Of a stretch of 64,000 nt of DNA, positions 10,001 through 17,793 are shown piece after piece. The DNA is taken from contig NZ_CP081903.1 of assembly GCF_020091405.1 (NCBI RefSeq), forward strand, positions 868,001 through 932,000. Reading direction: 5' to 3'. The notes beneath the pieces are model-generated. The model made no database searches, was not told the origin of the DNA, and saw nothing but the letters and a program-made list of their open reading frames with translations. This DNA comes from Bacteroides cellulosilyticus. Lineage in GTDB: Bacteria; Bacteroidota; Bacteroidia; Bacteroidales; Bacteroidaceae. Numbering within the stretch: position 1 is the stretch's first letter; each line of letters starts with the position of its first letter. The position numbers and the translations under genes are program-made.

Positions 10001-10113
10001 TAGCTTACAAAGGCGACTACAAGACTTGCATACTGGGCTTTCCGTTCGAAGCATTGCGCACCGCCTCTGAAAGAGAAGCGTTAATGCGCGCCATCCTGAC
10101 ATTTTTTAATTAA
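7006..10113 (+). CDS. Amidase_3-like protein with golvesin-like and FN3 domains
   Basis: 1035 aa, secreted (signal peptide about 1-23). Residues 154-215 look like the first half of an N-acetylmuramoyl-L-alanine amidase: HIALWQSHG (His162), VEDLYTQ (Glu185), then LENAGANVLMPRERD. The second half resumes at 440-640, with FHSDAG (His507) and VPTMLLELLSHQN. Between them sits a golvesin/xanthan-lyase-like module (about 285-378, GGGTWIYLGTFGFDAG). An FN3-like domain follows (about 650-735), then a 300-residue C-terminal region I do not recognise. The three likely zinc ligands are kept. It would cut stem peptides from MurNAc in the periplasm. Residues 399-434 are encoded by an in-frame palindromic repeat also found elsewhere in the window. 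Such proteins are often labelled xanthan lyase, which I think is misleading. Confidence 0.72.
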   Translation: MNVRLHFLFTLLTASLIPQTGGAQELPTDVRQEIGKFLDATARKEVSVGRIRIDSVAIEENTLQLFANMNCAYIPFREDNVTEIYQGVQALLPTEFSKYNLQIRTNKHSIEELIPQALRSKKDKKAKTFNPAGTKPLVTALSTPYTPTNGLKNRHIALWQSHGFYYEPKLTRWEWQRARIFQTVEDLYTQSYVLPFLVPMLENAGANVLMPRERDSQIAEVVVDNDGCLHSRSVYTEKIGDKNWMQGTGEGFAHLRDQYINFENPFREGTFRTVETVKGKKEKESTAEWIPELPSTGQYAVYVSYKSLPNSTDDALYTVYHKGGVSQFKVNQQMGGGTWIYLGTFGFDAGKSDAGKVVLSNRSEKAGRIVTADAVKIGGGMGNMARRISDAGATENIKSSQATGATSYELQATGALQHDGAANSSLVARSSSLYEISGYPRFCEAARYWLQWAGIPDSVYSDSQGKNDYTDDYKCRGIWVNYLAGGSAVNPTEQGLNIPVDMAFAFHSDAGTTLNDSIIGTLGIYYTNVYNEEYANGASRYLAHDMTDLIQSNIVRDIRSLYEPDWTRRGMWNQSYYEARVPRVPTMLLELLSHQNFADMRYGLDPRFRFTVSRAIYKGMLQFICSQYHMDYIVQPLPVDNMALKMIGENEIELTWQPVADPLEPTANAEKYIVYTRIGDGDFDNGVLVDKNAYRTALPAGMVCSYKVTAVNKGGESFPSEILSAGRAFNEKGTVLVVNGFDRISAPADFVAPVPGDTLLAGFLDDLDHGVPYLKDISYIGKMKEYRRSIPWMDDDASGFGDSYGNYEDKVIAGNTFDYPSIHGAAILKAGYSFISCSDESVENRTMNLNDYKYVDLILGKECQTKMGRGGVKPLDFKTFSQPMQEAITAYCGQGGNIFVSGAYVGTDLWDNRLAAAQESDKKFATEVLKYKWRVGQAATEGKVKCVASPFPALSGNYTYHNELNADSYVVESPDAIEPATKDAYTIMRYSENNLSAGVAYKGDYKTCILGFPFEALRTASEREALMRAILTFFN
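8200..8304 (+). repeat. In-frame palindromic repeat element (copy A) inside the amidase-like gene
   Basis: The left arm is built of AGCTACRAG units (8208-8245) and the right arm of CTCGTAGCTCGTAGC units (8274-8303), with a centre containing TGCAGCATGACGGCGCAGC. It encodes residues 399-434, including TSYELQATGALQHDGAA. The element is in frame, has no stop, and sits between the golvesin-like module and the second amidase half. Copies B, C and D share the arms and centre. Confidence 0.8.
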
Positions 10114-10127
10114 ACCAATCATCATCT

Positions 10128-11987
10128 ATGAAGCGAAGACTTTTAATAATGTTCCTGTTGGGGTGTCTGCTACCGTTCGCGGTACAGGCACAACATGACA
10201 CATTCCGTTTTGCGCAAATAACGGACATCCATTTCAGCCCCAACAACCCTAACCCGACGGAAGACTTACTACGTTCCGTCGCGCAAATAAATGCGACAGA
10301 CAGTATCGACTTTGTTTTGGTTACGGGCGACATCACCGAAGAGGGCGACCGTGCCACTATGCTGAAAGTTAAAGAGACATTGGATTTACTGAAAGCGAAG
10401 TATTACGTGATCCTCGGTAACCATGAAACCAAATGGAGCGACTCCGGTTGTACTGCCTTCGGTGAGATTTTCGGCGGCGAACGCTTTGAATTCGAGCATA
10501 AAGGCATCCTGTTTCTGGGTTTCAACTCCGGCCCGTTGATGCGTATGGCTTACGGACATGTCGTTCCGCAGGACATCCGTTGGATGACGGAAGAAATGGA
10601 TAAGTTTGGAAAAGACAAACCGGTTATACTCGTCACACACTATCCGTTACTGGACGGAGATGTTGATAACTGGTATGAAGTAACAGATGCAGTGCGCCCC
10701 TATAACATTCGTTTGTTCATCGGCGGGCACTATCACCGTAACCGGGATTTGCGTTATGATGGCATTCCGGGTATTTTGATGCGCAGCAACCTGCGTGATA
10801 AAGATGGAAAACCGGGATATGGCATCTATGATATAACGAAAGATTCGATCCTCGTCTACACTCAACGCATCGGCGAACCGAAAAAGCAATGGGCTGCTTT
10901 CTCGCTGGCTCAGCCCTATTATGATCGTAATGGAAAAGCAGAGAAATACCCCGACTTTTCAGTCAACACAGAATACCCGAATGTGAAAGAACAGTGGATA
11001 GTGCAAACCGGTGCAGGTATCTATTGTTCGCCTGCAATAGAAAAAGACAAAGTGTTCGTCGGAGACGATATGGGGTACCTGACTTGCTATGCCTTGAAGA
11101 ATGGAAAGAAACTGTGGAATTTCCAGTCCGGTAAGCGCATTGTAGGCACTCCGGCTGCGGCAGATGGTATAGTCGTATTCGGTTCTGCCGACCGTAACAT
11201 CTACGGTCTGAACAGTAAAGACGGAAAACTGCTATGGACTGTAAAAGCAAAAGACCCGGTACTGGGTGCGGTAACCGTTGAAAATGGAATTGCCTACATT
11301 GGTGCCAGCGATTCTACTTTCCGTGCTATTGATATCCATACAGGTAAAGTGATCTGGGCATATACCGGTGTGAAAGGATACATTGAAACCAAACCACTGG
11401 TAACAGCCGACAAAGTGATCTTCGGTGCCTGGGACAATACCCTCTATGCATTGAATAAGGCAGACGGCAAGGAATTATGGAAGTGGACAGGCGGTTTAAC
11501 GCGCATGCACTTCTCACCCGCCGCCGTATGGCCGGTAGCCGCAGAAGGCAAAGTATTTATCACTGACCCGCAACGTGCCATAACGGCTATCAATATAGAA
11601 AACGGAGAAACTGTGTGGCGCACTTTCCAGTCTATGGTACGTGAAACGATTGGCCTATCGGAAGATGGAACGCGTGTATTCAGCAAGACCATGAACGACA
11701 GTATTGTCTGCTATGCCACACAGGGAGATCAACCCCGCGAATTATGGGCAAGCAACGTCGGCTTCGGATACGAACATGCACCCTCCATGCAAGTGGAAAA
11801 GGGAGGCGTAATGTTCGGCAGTACCAAGGAAGGACTGATCTTTGCTTTGGAAGCCCAAACCGGTAAAGTCTTGTGGAAACATAAGATAGGTAACTCACTG
11901 ATCAGTACCGTAGTGCCGCTGAACGGGCGACAGGTATTGTTCACAGCTACCAGTGGCGAAGTGGGACTGCTACGAGTTAAGAATTAA
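10128..11987 (+). CDS. Secreted metallophosphoesterase fused to a PQQ-like beta-propeller
   Basis: 619 aa with a signal peptide (MKRRLLIMFLLGCLLPFAVQA). Residues 24-250 form a calcineurin-like phosphoesterase with all metal-binding motifs: QITDIHF, VTGDITEEGD, LGNHE, VTHYP and GGHYHRN. From about residue 290 onward there are at least seven PQQ/WD-like repeats, such as VFVGDDMGYLTCYALKNGKK and FGSADRNIYGLNSKDG, ending near 619. Family knowledge: such phosphoesterases cleave phosphomono- or diesters, and the propeller usually serves for binding. Its place inside the salvage operon suggests that it acts on a phosphorylated wall component or lipid-linked product, but that is inference. It starts 14 bases after the amidase-like gene. 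Confidence 0.82.
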   Translation: MKRRLLIMFLLGCLLPFAVQAQHDTFRFAQITDIHFSPNNPNPTEDLLRSVAQINATDSIDFVLVTGDITEEGDRATMLKVKETLDLLKAKYYVILGNHETKWSDSGCTAFGEIFGGERFEFEHKGILFLGFNSGPLMRMAYGHVVPQDIRWMTEEMDKFGKDKPVILVTHYPLLDGDVDNWYEVTDAVRPYNIRLFIGGHYHRNRDLRYDGIPGILMRSNLRDKDGKPGYGIYDITKDSILVYTQRIGEPKKQWAAFSLAQPYYDRNGKAEKYPDFSVNTEYPNVKEQWIVQTGAGIYCSPAIEKDKVFVGDDMGYLTCYALKNGKKLWNFQSGKRIVGTPAAADGIVVFGSADRNIYGLNSKDGKLLWTVKAKDPVLGAVTVENGIAYIGASDSTFRAIDIHTGKVIWAYTGVKGYIETKPLVTADKVIFGAWDNTLYALNKADGKELWKWTGGLTRMHFSPAAVWPVAAEGKVFITDPQRAITAINIENGETVWRTFQSMVRETIGLSEDGTRVFSKTMNDSIVCYATQGDQPRELWASNVGFGYEHAPSMQVEKGGVMFGSTKEGLIFALEAQTGKVLWKHKIGNSLISTVVPLNGRQVLFTATSGEVGLLRVKN

Positions 11988-12019
11988 AGAATTAATAATT
12001 AAAAGCAATATAGGACATT

Positions 12020-13483
12020 ATGAATAAAATCAATTGTTTCGTTCCTTTTTCAGGAGCTGCACAAGCGGAAAAGACAGTAAAAGGCCTGCAAGAAACCGGC
12101 TTAGTGAATAACATTTATCTGCTCGCCCTACCGGACGTTACAGAAAACCTGCCCGGATGCAGTACCCTGCACATGCAATCCATCCAGTCCAGTGCGGCCA
12201 TAAGAGACATAGCCGGACATAGCGATGCAGAATATACGCTGATCTATACAAAATATACGACACTCGAACTGGGTTTATTCGCCCTGGAGCGTATGATACA
12301 CATTGCTGAAGACAGCGGCGCAGGCATGGTATATGCTGACCGCTACCAGGTAAAGGAAGGCAAGCAAACCAATGCCCCGGTGATCGATTATCAATTCGGC
12401 TCATTGCGCGATGATTTCGACTTCGGTTCCGTACTGTTATTCCGTACGGATGCATTCAAGGAGGCCGCTGCCCGCATGAATGAAGACGAATATAAATTTG
12501 CCGGGCTTTATGACCTTCGCCTGAAAGTAAGCCAGAACGAAAGTCTGGTACACATCAATGAGTATCTGTACAGCGAAATCGAAGACGATACCCGCAAGAG
12601 CGGTGAGAAGATATTCGATTACGTGGATCCCAAAAACCGTGACCGCCAGATTGAAATGGAACAGGCTTGTACCGAGCATCTGAAAGAAATCGGCGGCTAT
12701 CTGGTACCCGAATTCAAACAAATAGAATTCTCAGCAGGCAACTTCGAGTACGAAGCTTCGGTTATCATCCCCGTACGCAATCGTATCCGTACCATCCGCG
12801 ATGCCATCCATTCGGTATTGAAGCAGAAGACCGACTTTAAGTTCAACCTGATTATCATCGACAACCACTCTACGGACGGGACCACAGAAGCTATTGACGA
12901 ATTCAAGAACGACGAACGCCTCATCCACATCATCCCCGAACGCAATGACCTGGGCATTGGCGGTTGCTGGAATATGGGAGTGCATCATCCCAAGTGCGGT
13001 AAGTTCGCCGTACAATTAGACAGTGACGACGTGTACAGCGATGAAAATACATTGACCACTATGGTTCGCGCTTTCTATGAACAGAATTGCGCCATGGTGG
13101 TAGGTACTTATATGATGACGGACTTCAATATGAACATGATTGCTCCGGGTATTATCGACCACAAAGAATGGACACCCGAGAACGGACGCAACAACGCACT
13201 CCGCATCAACGGTCTGGGCGCTCCGCGTGCTTTCTATACTCCGGTACTGCGTGAAGTGAAAGTTCCGAACACCAGCTATGGTGAAGACTATGCACTGGGA
13301 TTGAACTTCTCCCGCCAATACCAAATCGGCCGTGTGTATGACGTAGTTTACTTGTGCCGCCGCTGGGACGACAACTCGGATGCTTCACTGGATATCGTGA
13401 AAATGAATGGTCATAATCTGTATAAAGACCGCATCCGTACCTGGGAGCTCCAGGCACGTGTGGCAATGAATAAAAAAGGATAA
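12020..13483 (+). CDS. Cytosolic GT2 glycosyltransferase with two GT-A-like halves
   Basis: 487 aa with no signal peptide or membrane helix. The C-terminal half (about 248-487) is a classical GT2 domain: ASVIIPVRNRIRTIRDAIHS, LIIIDNHSTDGTTEAI and the metal/nucleotide motif LDSDDVYSD. The N-terminal half (1-240) resembles a degenerate second GT-A fold (GMVYADRYQ and a DFDFGSVLLFRTDAF stretch), so it may be a tandem enzyme. The DUF4922 gene begins 2 bases after its stop, implying translational coupling and a joint role. A biosynthetic glycosyltransferase inside a degradative wall-salvage operon is unexpected; the acceptor is unknown. Confidence 0.8.
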   Translation: MNKINCFVPFSGAAQAEKTVKGLQETGLVNNIYLLALPDVTENLPGCSTLHMQSIQSSAAIRDIAGHSDAEYTLIYTKYTTLELGLFALERMIHIAEDSGAGMVYADRYQVKEGKQTNAPVIDYQFGSLRDDFDFGSVLLFRTDAFKEAAARMNEDEYKFAGLYDLRLKVSQNESLVHINEYLYSEIEDDTRKSGEKIFDYVDPKNRDRQIEMEQACTEHLKEIGGYLVPEFKQIEFSAGNFEYEASVIIPVRNRIRTIRDAIHSVLKQKTDFKFNLIIIDNHSTDGTTEAIDEFKNDERLIHIIPERNDLGIGGCWNMGVHHPKCGKFAVQLDSDDVYSDENTLTTMVRAFYEQNCAMVVGTYMMTDFNMNMIAPGIIDHKEWTPENGRNNALRINGLGAPRAFYTPVLREVKVPNTSYGEDYALGLNFSRQYQIGRVYDVVYLCRRWDDNSDASLDIVKMNGHNLYKDRIRTWELQARVAMNKKG

Positions 13484-13485
13484 CT

Positions 13486-14418
13486 ATGAACCAAACCATA
13501 AACAATCTACTCATCGAGCAACTTGCCTCCTGGGAAACGGCACGTAATAATTATGCCGCCCTCAGCGGTGTGCAGGTGAAGGAACTGGATGTAAACGGCA
13601 TTCCTTATAAGGTACAGTTCAATCCTGCACGTATCGTTTCTTCGGGAGCTAAAGTAGATGCCCAGTCCATCAAGGAACGCAAATGCTTCCTCTGCCCGGC
13701 CAATTTACCGCCGGTGCAGAAAGGGATTCCGTTCGAAGGACATTATAATATCCTGGTCAATCCGTTCCCCATCTTTCCCCGCCACCTGACGATACCGGAA
13801 GTGGCACACGTGAACCAGCGCATAGCTGTCCGTTTCAAGGATATGCTGGCATTGGCACAGACGTTAACGGATTACACGATATTCTATAATGGTCCCAAGT
13901 GCGGTGCCTCCGCCCCCGACCATGCTCACTTCCAGGCAGGCAACAAAGGTTTCATGCCTATTGAAAAGGACTGGCACGGACAGGTAGCCGGCAAAGTGGC
14001 AGATTACGGTGAAGCTACCCTCTGGTACTTGAATGACGCTCCCCGTGCAACATTGGTCATCGAAGCAGCCAATAAGAAACATGCTGCCGCCCTGTTCGAT
14101 ATCATTTACCACTCACTGGATATCAAACCGGGAGATGACGAACCGATGATGAATGTATTGGCATGGTATGAAGATGAGAAATGGATCGTATGCGTATTTC
14201 CACGTGAGAAGCACCGTCCGGCTTGCTATACAGCCGAAGGAGATGCCAATTTATTGAGTAGTCCTGCATCCGTAGACCTCGGCGGAGCGTTTATCACACC
14301 GGTCGAAAAAGACTTTCTCAAGATCACAGCCGAAGATATAGCCCAGATCCTGAGTGAGGTATCGCTTTCTGCCGAAGACTTCCATCGGGTGCGTCAGCGT
14401 ATTAAAGAGAAGATATAG
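13486..14418 (+). CDS. DUF4922 HIT/GalT-like nucleotidyltransferase or phosphorylase
   Basis: 310 aa, cytosolic. It has the hallmarks of the HIT/GalT/Ap4A-phosphorylase superfamily: CFLCPANLPPVQKG (a CxxC-type metal or structural site), NPFPIFPRHLTI, and GASAPDHAHFQAG, equivalent to the active-site GxSxPHxHxQ loop with its nucleophilic His. Members transfer or phosphorolyse nucleotidyl groups (for example GDP-L-galactose or Ap4A phosphorylase). The gene follows the GT2 gene by 2 bases. I infer that it may make or break the nucleotide-sugar used by that GT, or rescue its product. The true substrate of DUF4922 is not known to me. Confidence 0.75.
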   Translation: MNQTINNLLIEQLASWETARNNYAALSGVQVKELDVNGIPYKVQFNPARIVSSGAKVDAQSIKERKCFLCPANLPPVQKGIPFEGHYNILVNPFPIFPRHLTIPEVAHVNQRIAVRFKDMLALAQTLTDYTIFYNGPKCGASAPDHAHFQAGNKGFMPIEKDWHGQVAGKVADYGEATLWYLNDAPRATLVIEAANKKHAAALFDIIYHSLDIKPGDDEPMMNVLAWYEDEKWIVCVFPREKHRPACYTAEGDANLLSSPASVDLGGAFITPVEKDFLKITAEDIAQILSEVSLSAEDFHRVRQRIKEKI

Positions 14419-14490
14419 TTAATGATACTATTTGAACTCTCCTCCTCTTGGGAATCTGAGATAGTAATGCAATATAACACTTAAATAAGT

Positions 14491-15855
14491 ATGAAAGAGC
14501 CCAAAGTACACGTAGGCATATTGTTCGAGCCGCAAATAGAGTTTATCCTACTGAATCCGTACCACATCAACGGTATGGAAATCAGTGGTAAGCAGGTTGT
14601 GACCTACAACGAAGGCAGGATACTGTGGAACGGACGCCTTTATGACGAGCTTCTATTTGAACCTGTAAACGAAGCCACCGACGCTTTCGAACTGCTCGAT
14701 GTCACCATCGGCATCAACTTCCACTGGGAGCGTAAAGAAGACCAACGCTTCCTGGGTTCCCTAAAGATTATTGTGGAGAACAAGAAGCTGACAGGTATCA
14801 ATGTTATTCACGTAGAAGATTACCTGACCAGCGTAATCTCCAGTGAGATGAGCGCAACGGCTTCATTAGAGCTGTTGGAGGCACATGCCGTGATTTCACG
14901 AAGCTGGCTTTTGGCTCAGATTCATAAAAACAAGGAGATTACGGAAAGCCAGGCAGAGTATTCCGCTTTCACCCAGACAGATGAAGAGTTAATCCGTTGG
15001 TACGACCGTGAAGACCACACCCGTTTCGATGTCTGTGCAGACGATCATTGCCAGCGTTACCAAGGCATTACCCGCGCCTCCACTGAAATCGTAAAGCAAG
15101 CCATCGCTGCCACCCGCGGACAAGTATTGACATCTGACGGTAAGATATGCGATGCCCGCTTCTCCAAATGCTGCGGCGGTGCATTCGAAGAATTCCAGTA
15201 TTGCTGGGAAGATACGCCCCATCCGTATCTCCGGAAACAACGCGACTTCCGCATCTTCAATCCCAAAACCTGCGACCTCAGCTTTGAAGCTACCCGACCT
15301 GTTGGAGGATTACCCGACCTGACGGATGAACAGAAAGCGGAAACATGGATTCGTACCTCTCCACCGGCCTTCTGCAACACCACAGACAAGAAAGTCCTCT
15401 CACAGGTATTGAATAACTACGACCAGGAAACCACCGACTTCTATCGCTGGAAAGTAGTTTACACCCAGGAAGAGCTTTCCGCACTGATCCTGAAACGTTC
15501 CGGCATCGATTACGGGCAAATCATTGATCTTGTTCCTATCGCCCGTGGAACTTCAGGTCGGCTCTGGAAACTGAAAATCGTAGGAACCAAGAAGACGCTC
15601 ACCATCGGTAAAGAGCTGGAAATACGCCGCACGCTGTCCACCTCCCATCTGTACAGCTCCGCATTCGTAGTAGATAAGGAAGACGTCTCTCCCGAAGGCA
15701 TCCCCGCCCGTTTCATCCTTACCGGAGCAGGCTGGGGGCACGGTGTAGGGCTATGCCAGATCGGTGCTGCCGTTATGGGCGAACAAGGCTATAAGTATGA
15801 CGCGATACTGCTACACTATTACATAGGCGCAAGTATCGAGAAGCTATATGAATAA
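14491..15855 (+). CDS. SpoIID/LytB-domain protein without a signal peptide
   Basis: 454 aa. Motifs of the SpoIID family, which has lytic transglycosylase and amidase-enhancer members, are plain: VEDYLTSVISSEMSATASLE with the catalytic-type Glu of the EM pair, EAHAVISRSW, a Cys/His cluster (CADDHCQRYQG, KCCGGAFEE), and the C-terminal GWGHGVGLCQIGA. SpoIID enzymes cut denuded glycan to anhydro-MurNAc ends. Unusually, no signal peptide is present: the protein starts MKEPKVHVGILFEPQ, and an in-frame TAA sits 9 bases before the ATG, so no upstream extension is possible. It may therefore act in the cytoplasm on imported fragments or use another export route. A 72-base gap precedes it and the AmpG-like gene follows 19 bases later. 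Confidence 0.85.
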   Translation: MKEPKVHVGILFEPQIEFILLNPYHINGMEISGKQVVTYNEGRILWNGRLYDELLFEPVNEATDAFELLDVTIGINFHWERKEDQRFLGSLKIIVENKKLTGINVIHVEDYLTSVISSEMSATASLELLEAHAVISRSWLLAQIHKNKEITESQAEYSAFTQTDEELIRWYDREDHTRFDVCADDHCQRYQGITRASTEIVKQAIAATRGQVLTSDGKICDARFSKCCGGAFEEFQYCWEDTPHPYLRKQRDFRIFNPKTCDLSFEATRPVGGLPDLTDEQKAETWIRTSPPAFCNTTDKKVLSQVLNNYDQETTDFYRWKVVYTQEELSALILKRSGIDYGQIIDLVPIARGTSGRLWKLKIVGTKKTLTIGKELEIRRTLSTSHLYSSAFVVDKEDVSPEGIPARFILTGAGWGHGVGLCQIGAAVMGEQGYKYDAILLHYYIGASIEKLYE

Positions 15856-15874
15856 ACAGAAATAAGAAAATACC

Positions 15875-17749
15875 ATGAAACAATCTACCAAGAAAACCAG
15901 TCCGTGGGCATGGATACCTACCCTGTACTTTGCACAAGGTTTGCCCTACGTAGCCGTGATGACCATTTCCGTCATCATGTACAAGCGTTTGGGAATATCC
16001 AACACGGATATCGCTCTCTACACCGGTTGGCTCTACCTGCCATGGGTAATTAAGCCTTTCTGGAGTCCATTTGTCGACTTGATCAAGACTAAACGGTGGT
16101 GGACCGTCGTCATGCAATACATCCTTGCCTTTGCATTGGCAGGCATTGCATTTTCCATCCCCACTCCCTTCTTTTTCCAGTTGACACTGGCAGTATTCTG
16201 GATAGTGGGCTTCACCTCCGCAACTCATGACATTGCCGCGGATGGATTCTATATGCACGCCCTGACGGAACATGAACAATCGCTCTATGTGGGCATCCGA
16301 AGCACATTTTACCGTATTGCCACGGTAGCCGGACAAGGCTTGCTGGTCATCATTGCGGGATTGATTGAAACCGGAACCGGTCTCGAACCCGCCATGTTGC
16401 AAGTTCAAGTCTCACCCGCTTACACTAACACCCTGACCTTGCCCGACTTTGAGGATACGAATATCGACACACAAAAAGAAGCCTATTTCGTATATACCTC
16501 TCCGATAGTACAAGCGGGTGTCACCGCTGCCGCCGATAATGATTCGGTAGATATAAAGACACAGATTGCCGAATTGGAAAAGGCTGTCAAAGCATCCAAC
16601 ATAGCCAATCACTTCGTTCCGGCCGAGGAAGCCAAAGAAGGCGATGCCACCGTAAAAGCAGAGAAAAAGGAGAGCACTTTCACCGCATGGGTACGTGAAA
16701 CTTTCGGCGAGAAGCGCGAAGTAGCCGAAGGTGCTGTTGATAACGTTGCCATAGTAGGCGTACGCCTGTCCAAACAGCCATCTGCCGATGAAACCAAGAT
16801 ACTGAATGTCACCTTCAAAGACGGTGACCAAAGTATCAAACTGGAACAGAACAGCCTTTCCACCCGGTTCGAGTTCACTGCCGAGAATTGGGACAAGCCC
16901 GCCTACCTACTGTTCAGAATAGATCATAAGATTAAGAACGAGACTTCCGCTACCTTCGAAGGTGCATCCGGTAACATTCCGTTTGCCTGGTTGATAGTAT
17001 TCATCGTACTGTCCGGATTCTTCTTCGCGGTGAGTATTTACCACAACTGGATATTGCCGAAACCCGCATCCGACCGTCCGTCGAAAGACGTTACCGCCCA
17101 GAATCTGATGAAGGAATTCTTCGATACTTTCAAGAGCTTCTTCACCAAACCGCAGGCAGGAGTCGCTATCCTCTTTATGTTGCTCTACCGTCTACCGGAA
17201 GCACAGCTCGTGAAGCTGATCAATCCTTTCCTTCTGGACCCAATAGACAAAGGCGGACTGGGACTGACTACCGGACAAGTTGGTTTCGTCTATGGTACTA
17301 TCGGTATCATCGGACTGACAATTGGCGGTATCATTGGCGGTCTTGTTGCTGCACGGGGCGGATTGAAGAAATGGTTATGGCCAATGGCATGGAGCATGTC
17401 CCTCACCTGTCTGACATTCATCTATCTGAGTTATGCACAGGATCACTCGTTGCTGACAGTCAACATCTGTATCTTCATCGAACAGTTCGGCTATGGTTTC
17501 GGCTTCACAGCTTATATGCTGTATCTGATTTATTTCTCGGAAGGCGAGCACAAAACTGCCCATTACGCCATCTGCACAGGATTCATGGCACTGGGAATGA
17601 TGTTGCCCGGAATGGCTGCCGGATGGTTACAGGAAACCATCGGTTACCGCCACTTCTTCGTATGGACCATTATCTGTTGCGCCGCTACCATCGGAGTATG
17701 TGCATTCATCAAGATAGATCCGAGCTTCGGAAGGAAAAAAGAAGAGTGA
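15875..17749 (+). CDS. ampG: AmpG-like muropeptide permease (MFS) with a large periplasmic insert
   Basis: 624 aa, longer than E. coli AmpG. Start: WAWIPTLYFAQGLPYVAVM, with GLPY and a following TGWLYLPWVIKPFWSP block typical of AmpG permeases, which import GlcNAc-anhydroMurNAc peptides. About five helices are followed by a hydrophilic region from residue 168 to about 368 (charged, Ala/Glu-rich, including KAEKKESTFTAWVRETFG), then more helices to the end (PFAWLIVFIVLSGFFFAV onward). With a cytosolic N-terminus this 200-residue insert falls in the periplasm between TM5 and TM6. Immediate neighbours are spoIID and the second namZ. Confident as AmpG-type; the role of the insert is unknown. Confidence 0.82.
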   Translation: MKQSTKKTSPWAWIPTLYFAQGLPYVAVMTISVIMYKRLGISNTDIALYTGWLYLPWVIKPFWSPFVDLIKTKRWWTVVMQYILAFALAGIAFSIPTPFFFQLTLAVFWIVGFTSATHDIAADGFYMHALTEHEQSLYVGIRSTFYRIATVAGQGLLVIIAGLIETGTGLEPAMLQVQVSPAYTNTLTLPDFEDTNIDTQKEAYFVYTSPIVQAGVTAAADNDSVDIKTQIAELEKAVKASNIANHFVPAEEAKEGDATVKAEKKESTFTAWVRETFGEKREVAEGAVDNVAIVGVRLSKQPSADETKILNVTFKDGDQSIKLEQNSLSTRFEFTAENWDKPAYLLFRIDHKIKNETSATFEGASGNIPFAWLIVFIVLSGFFFAVSIYHNWILPKPASDRPSKDVTAQNLMKEFFDTFKSFFTKPQAGVAILFMLLYRLPEAQLVKLINPFLLDPIDKGGLGLTTGQVGFVYGTIGIIGLTIGGIIGGLVAARGGLKKWLWPMAWSMSLTCLTFIYLSYAQDHSLLTVNICIFIEQFGYGFGFTAYMLYLIYFSEGEHKTAHYAICTGFMALGMMLPGMAAGWLQETIGYRHFFVWTIICCAATIGVCAFIKIDPSFGRKKEE

Positions 17750-17793
17750 TAACAAGTGATAAGTGGTAAGCAAGAAATCATAAATTATAAATC

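Noticed and set aside
15773..16408. Open frame (211 codons) antisense to the ampG start
   Set aside because: It is a shadow of strong coding sequence with no ribosome-binding site and no recognisable sequence.
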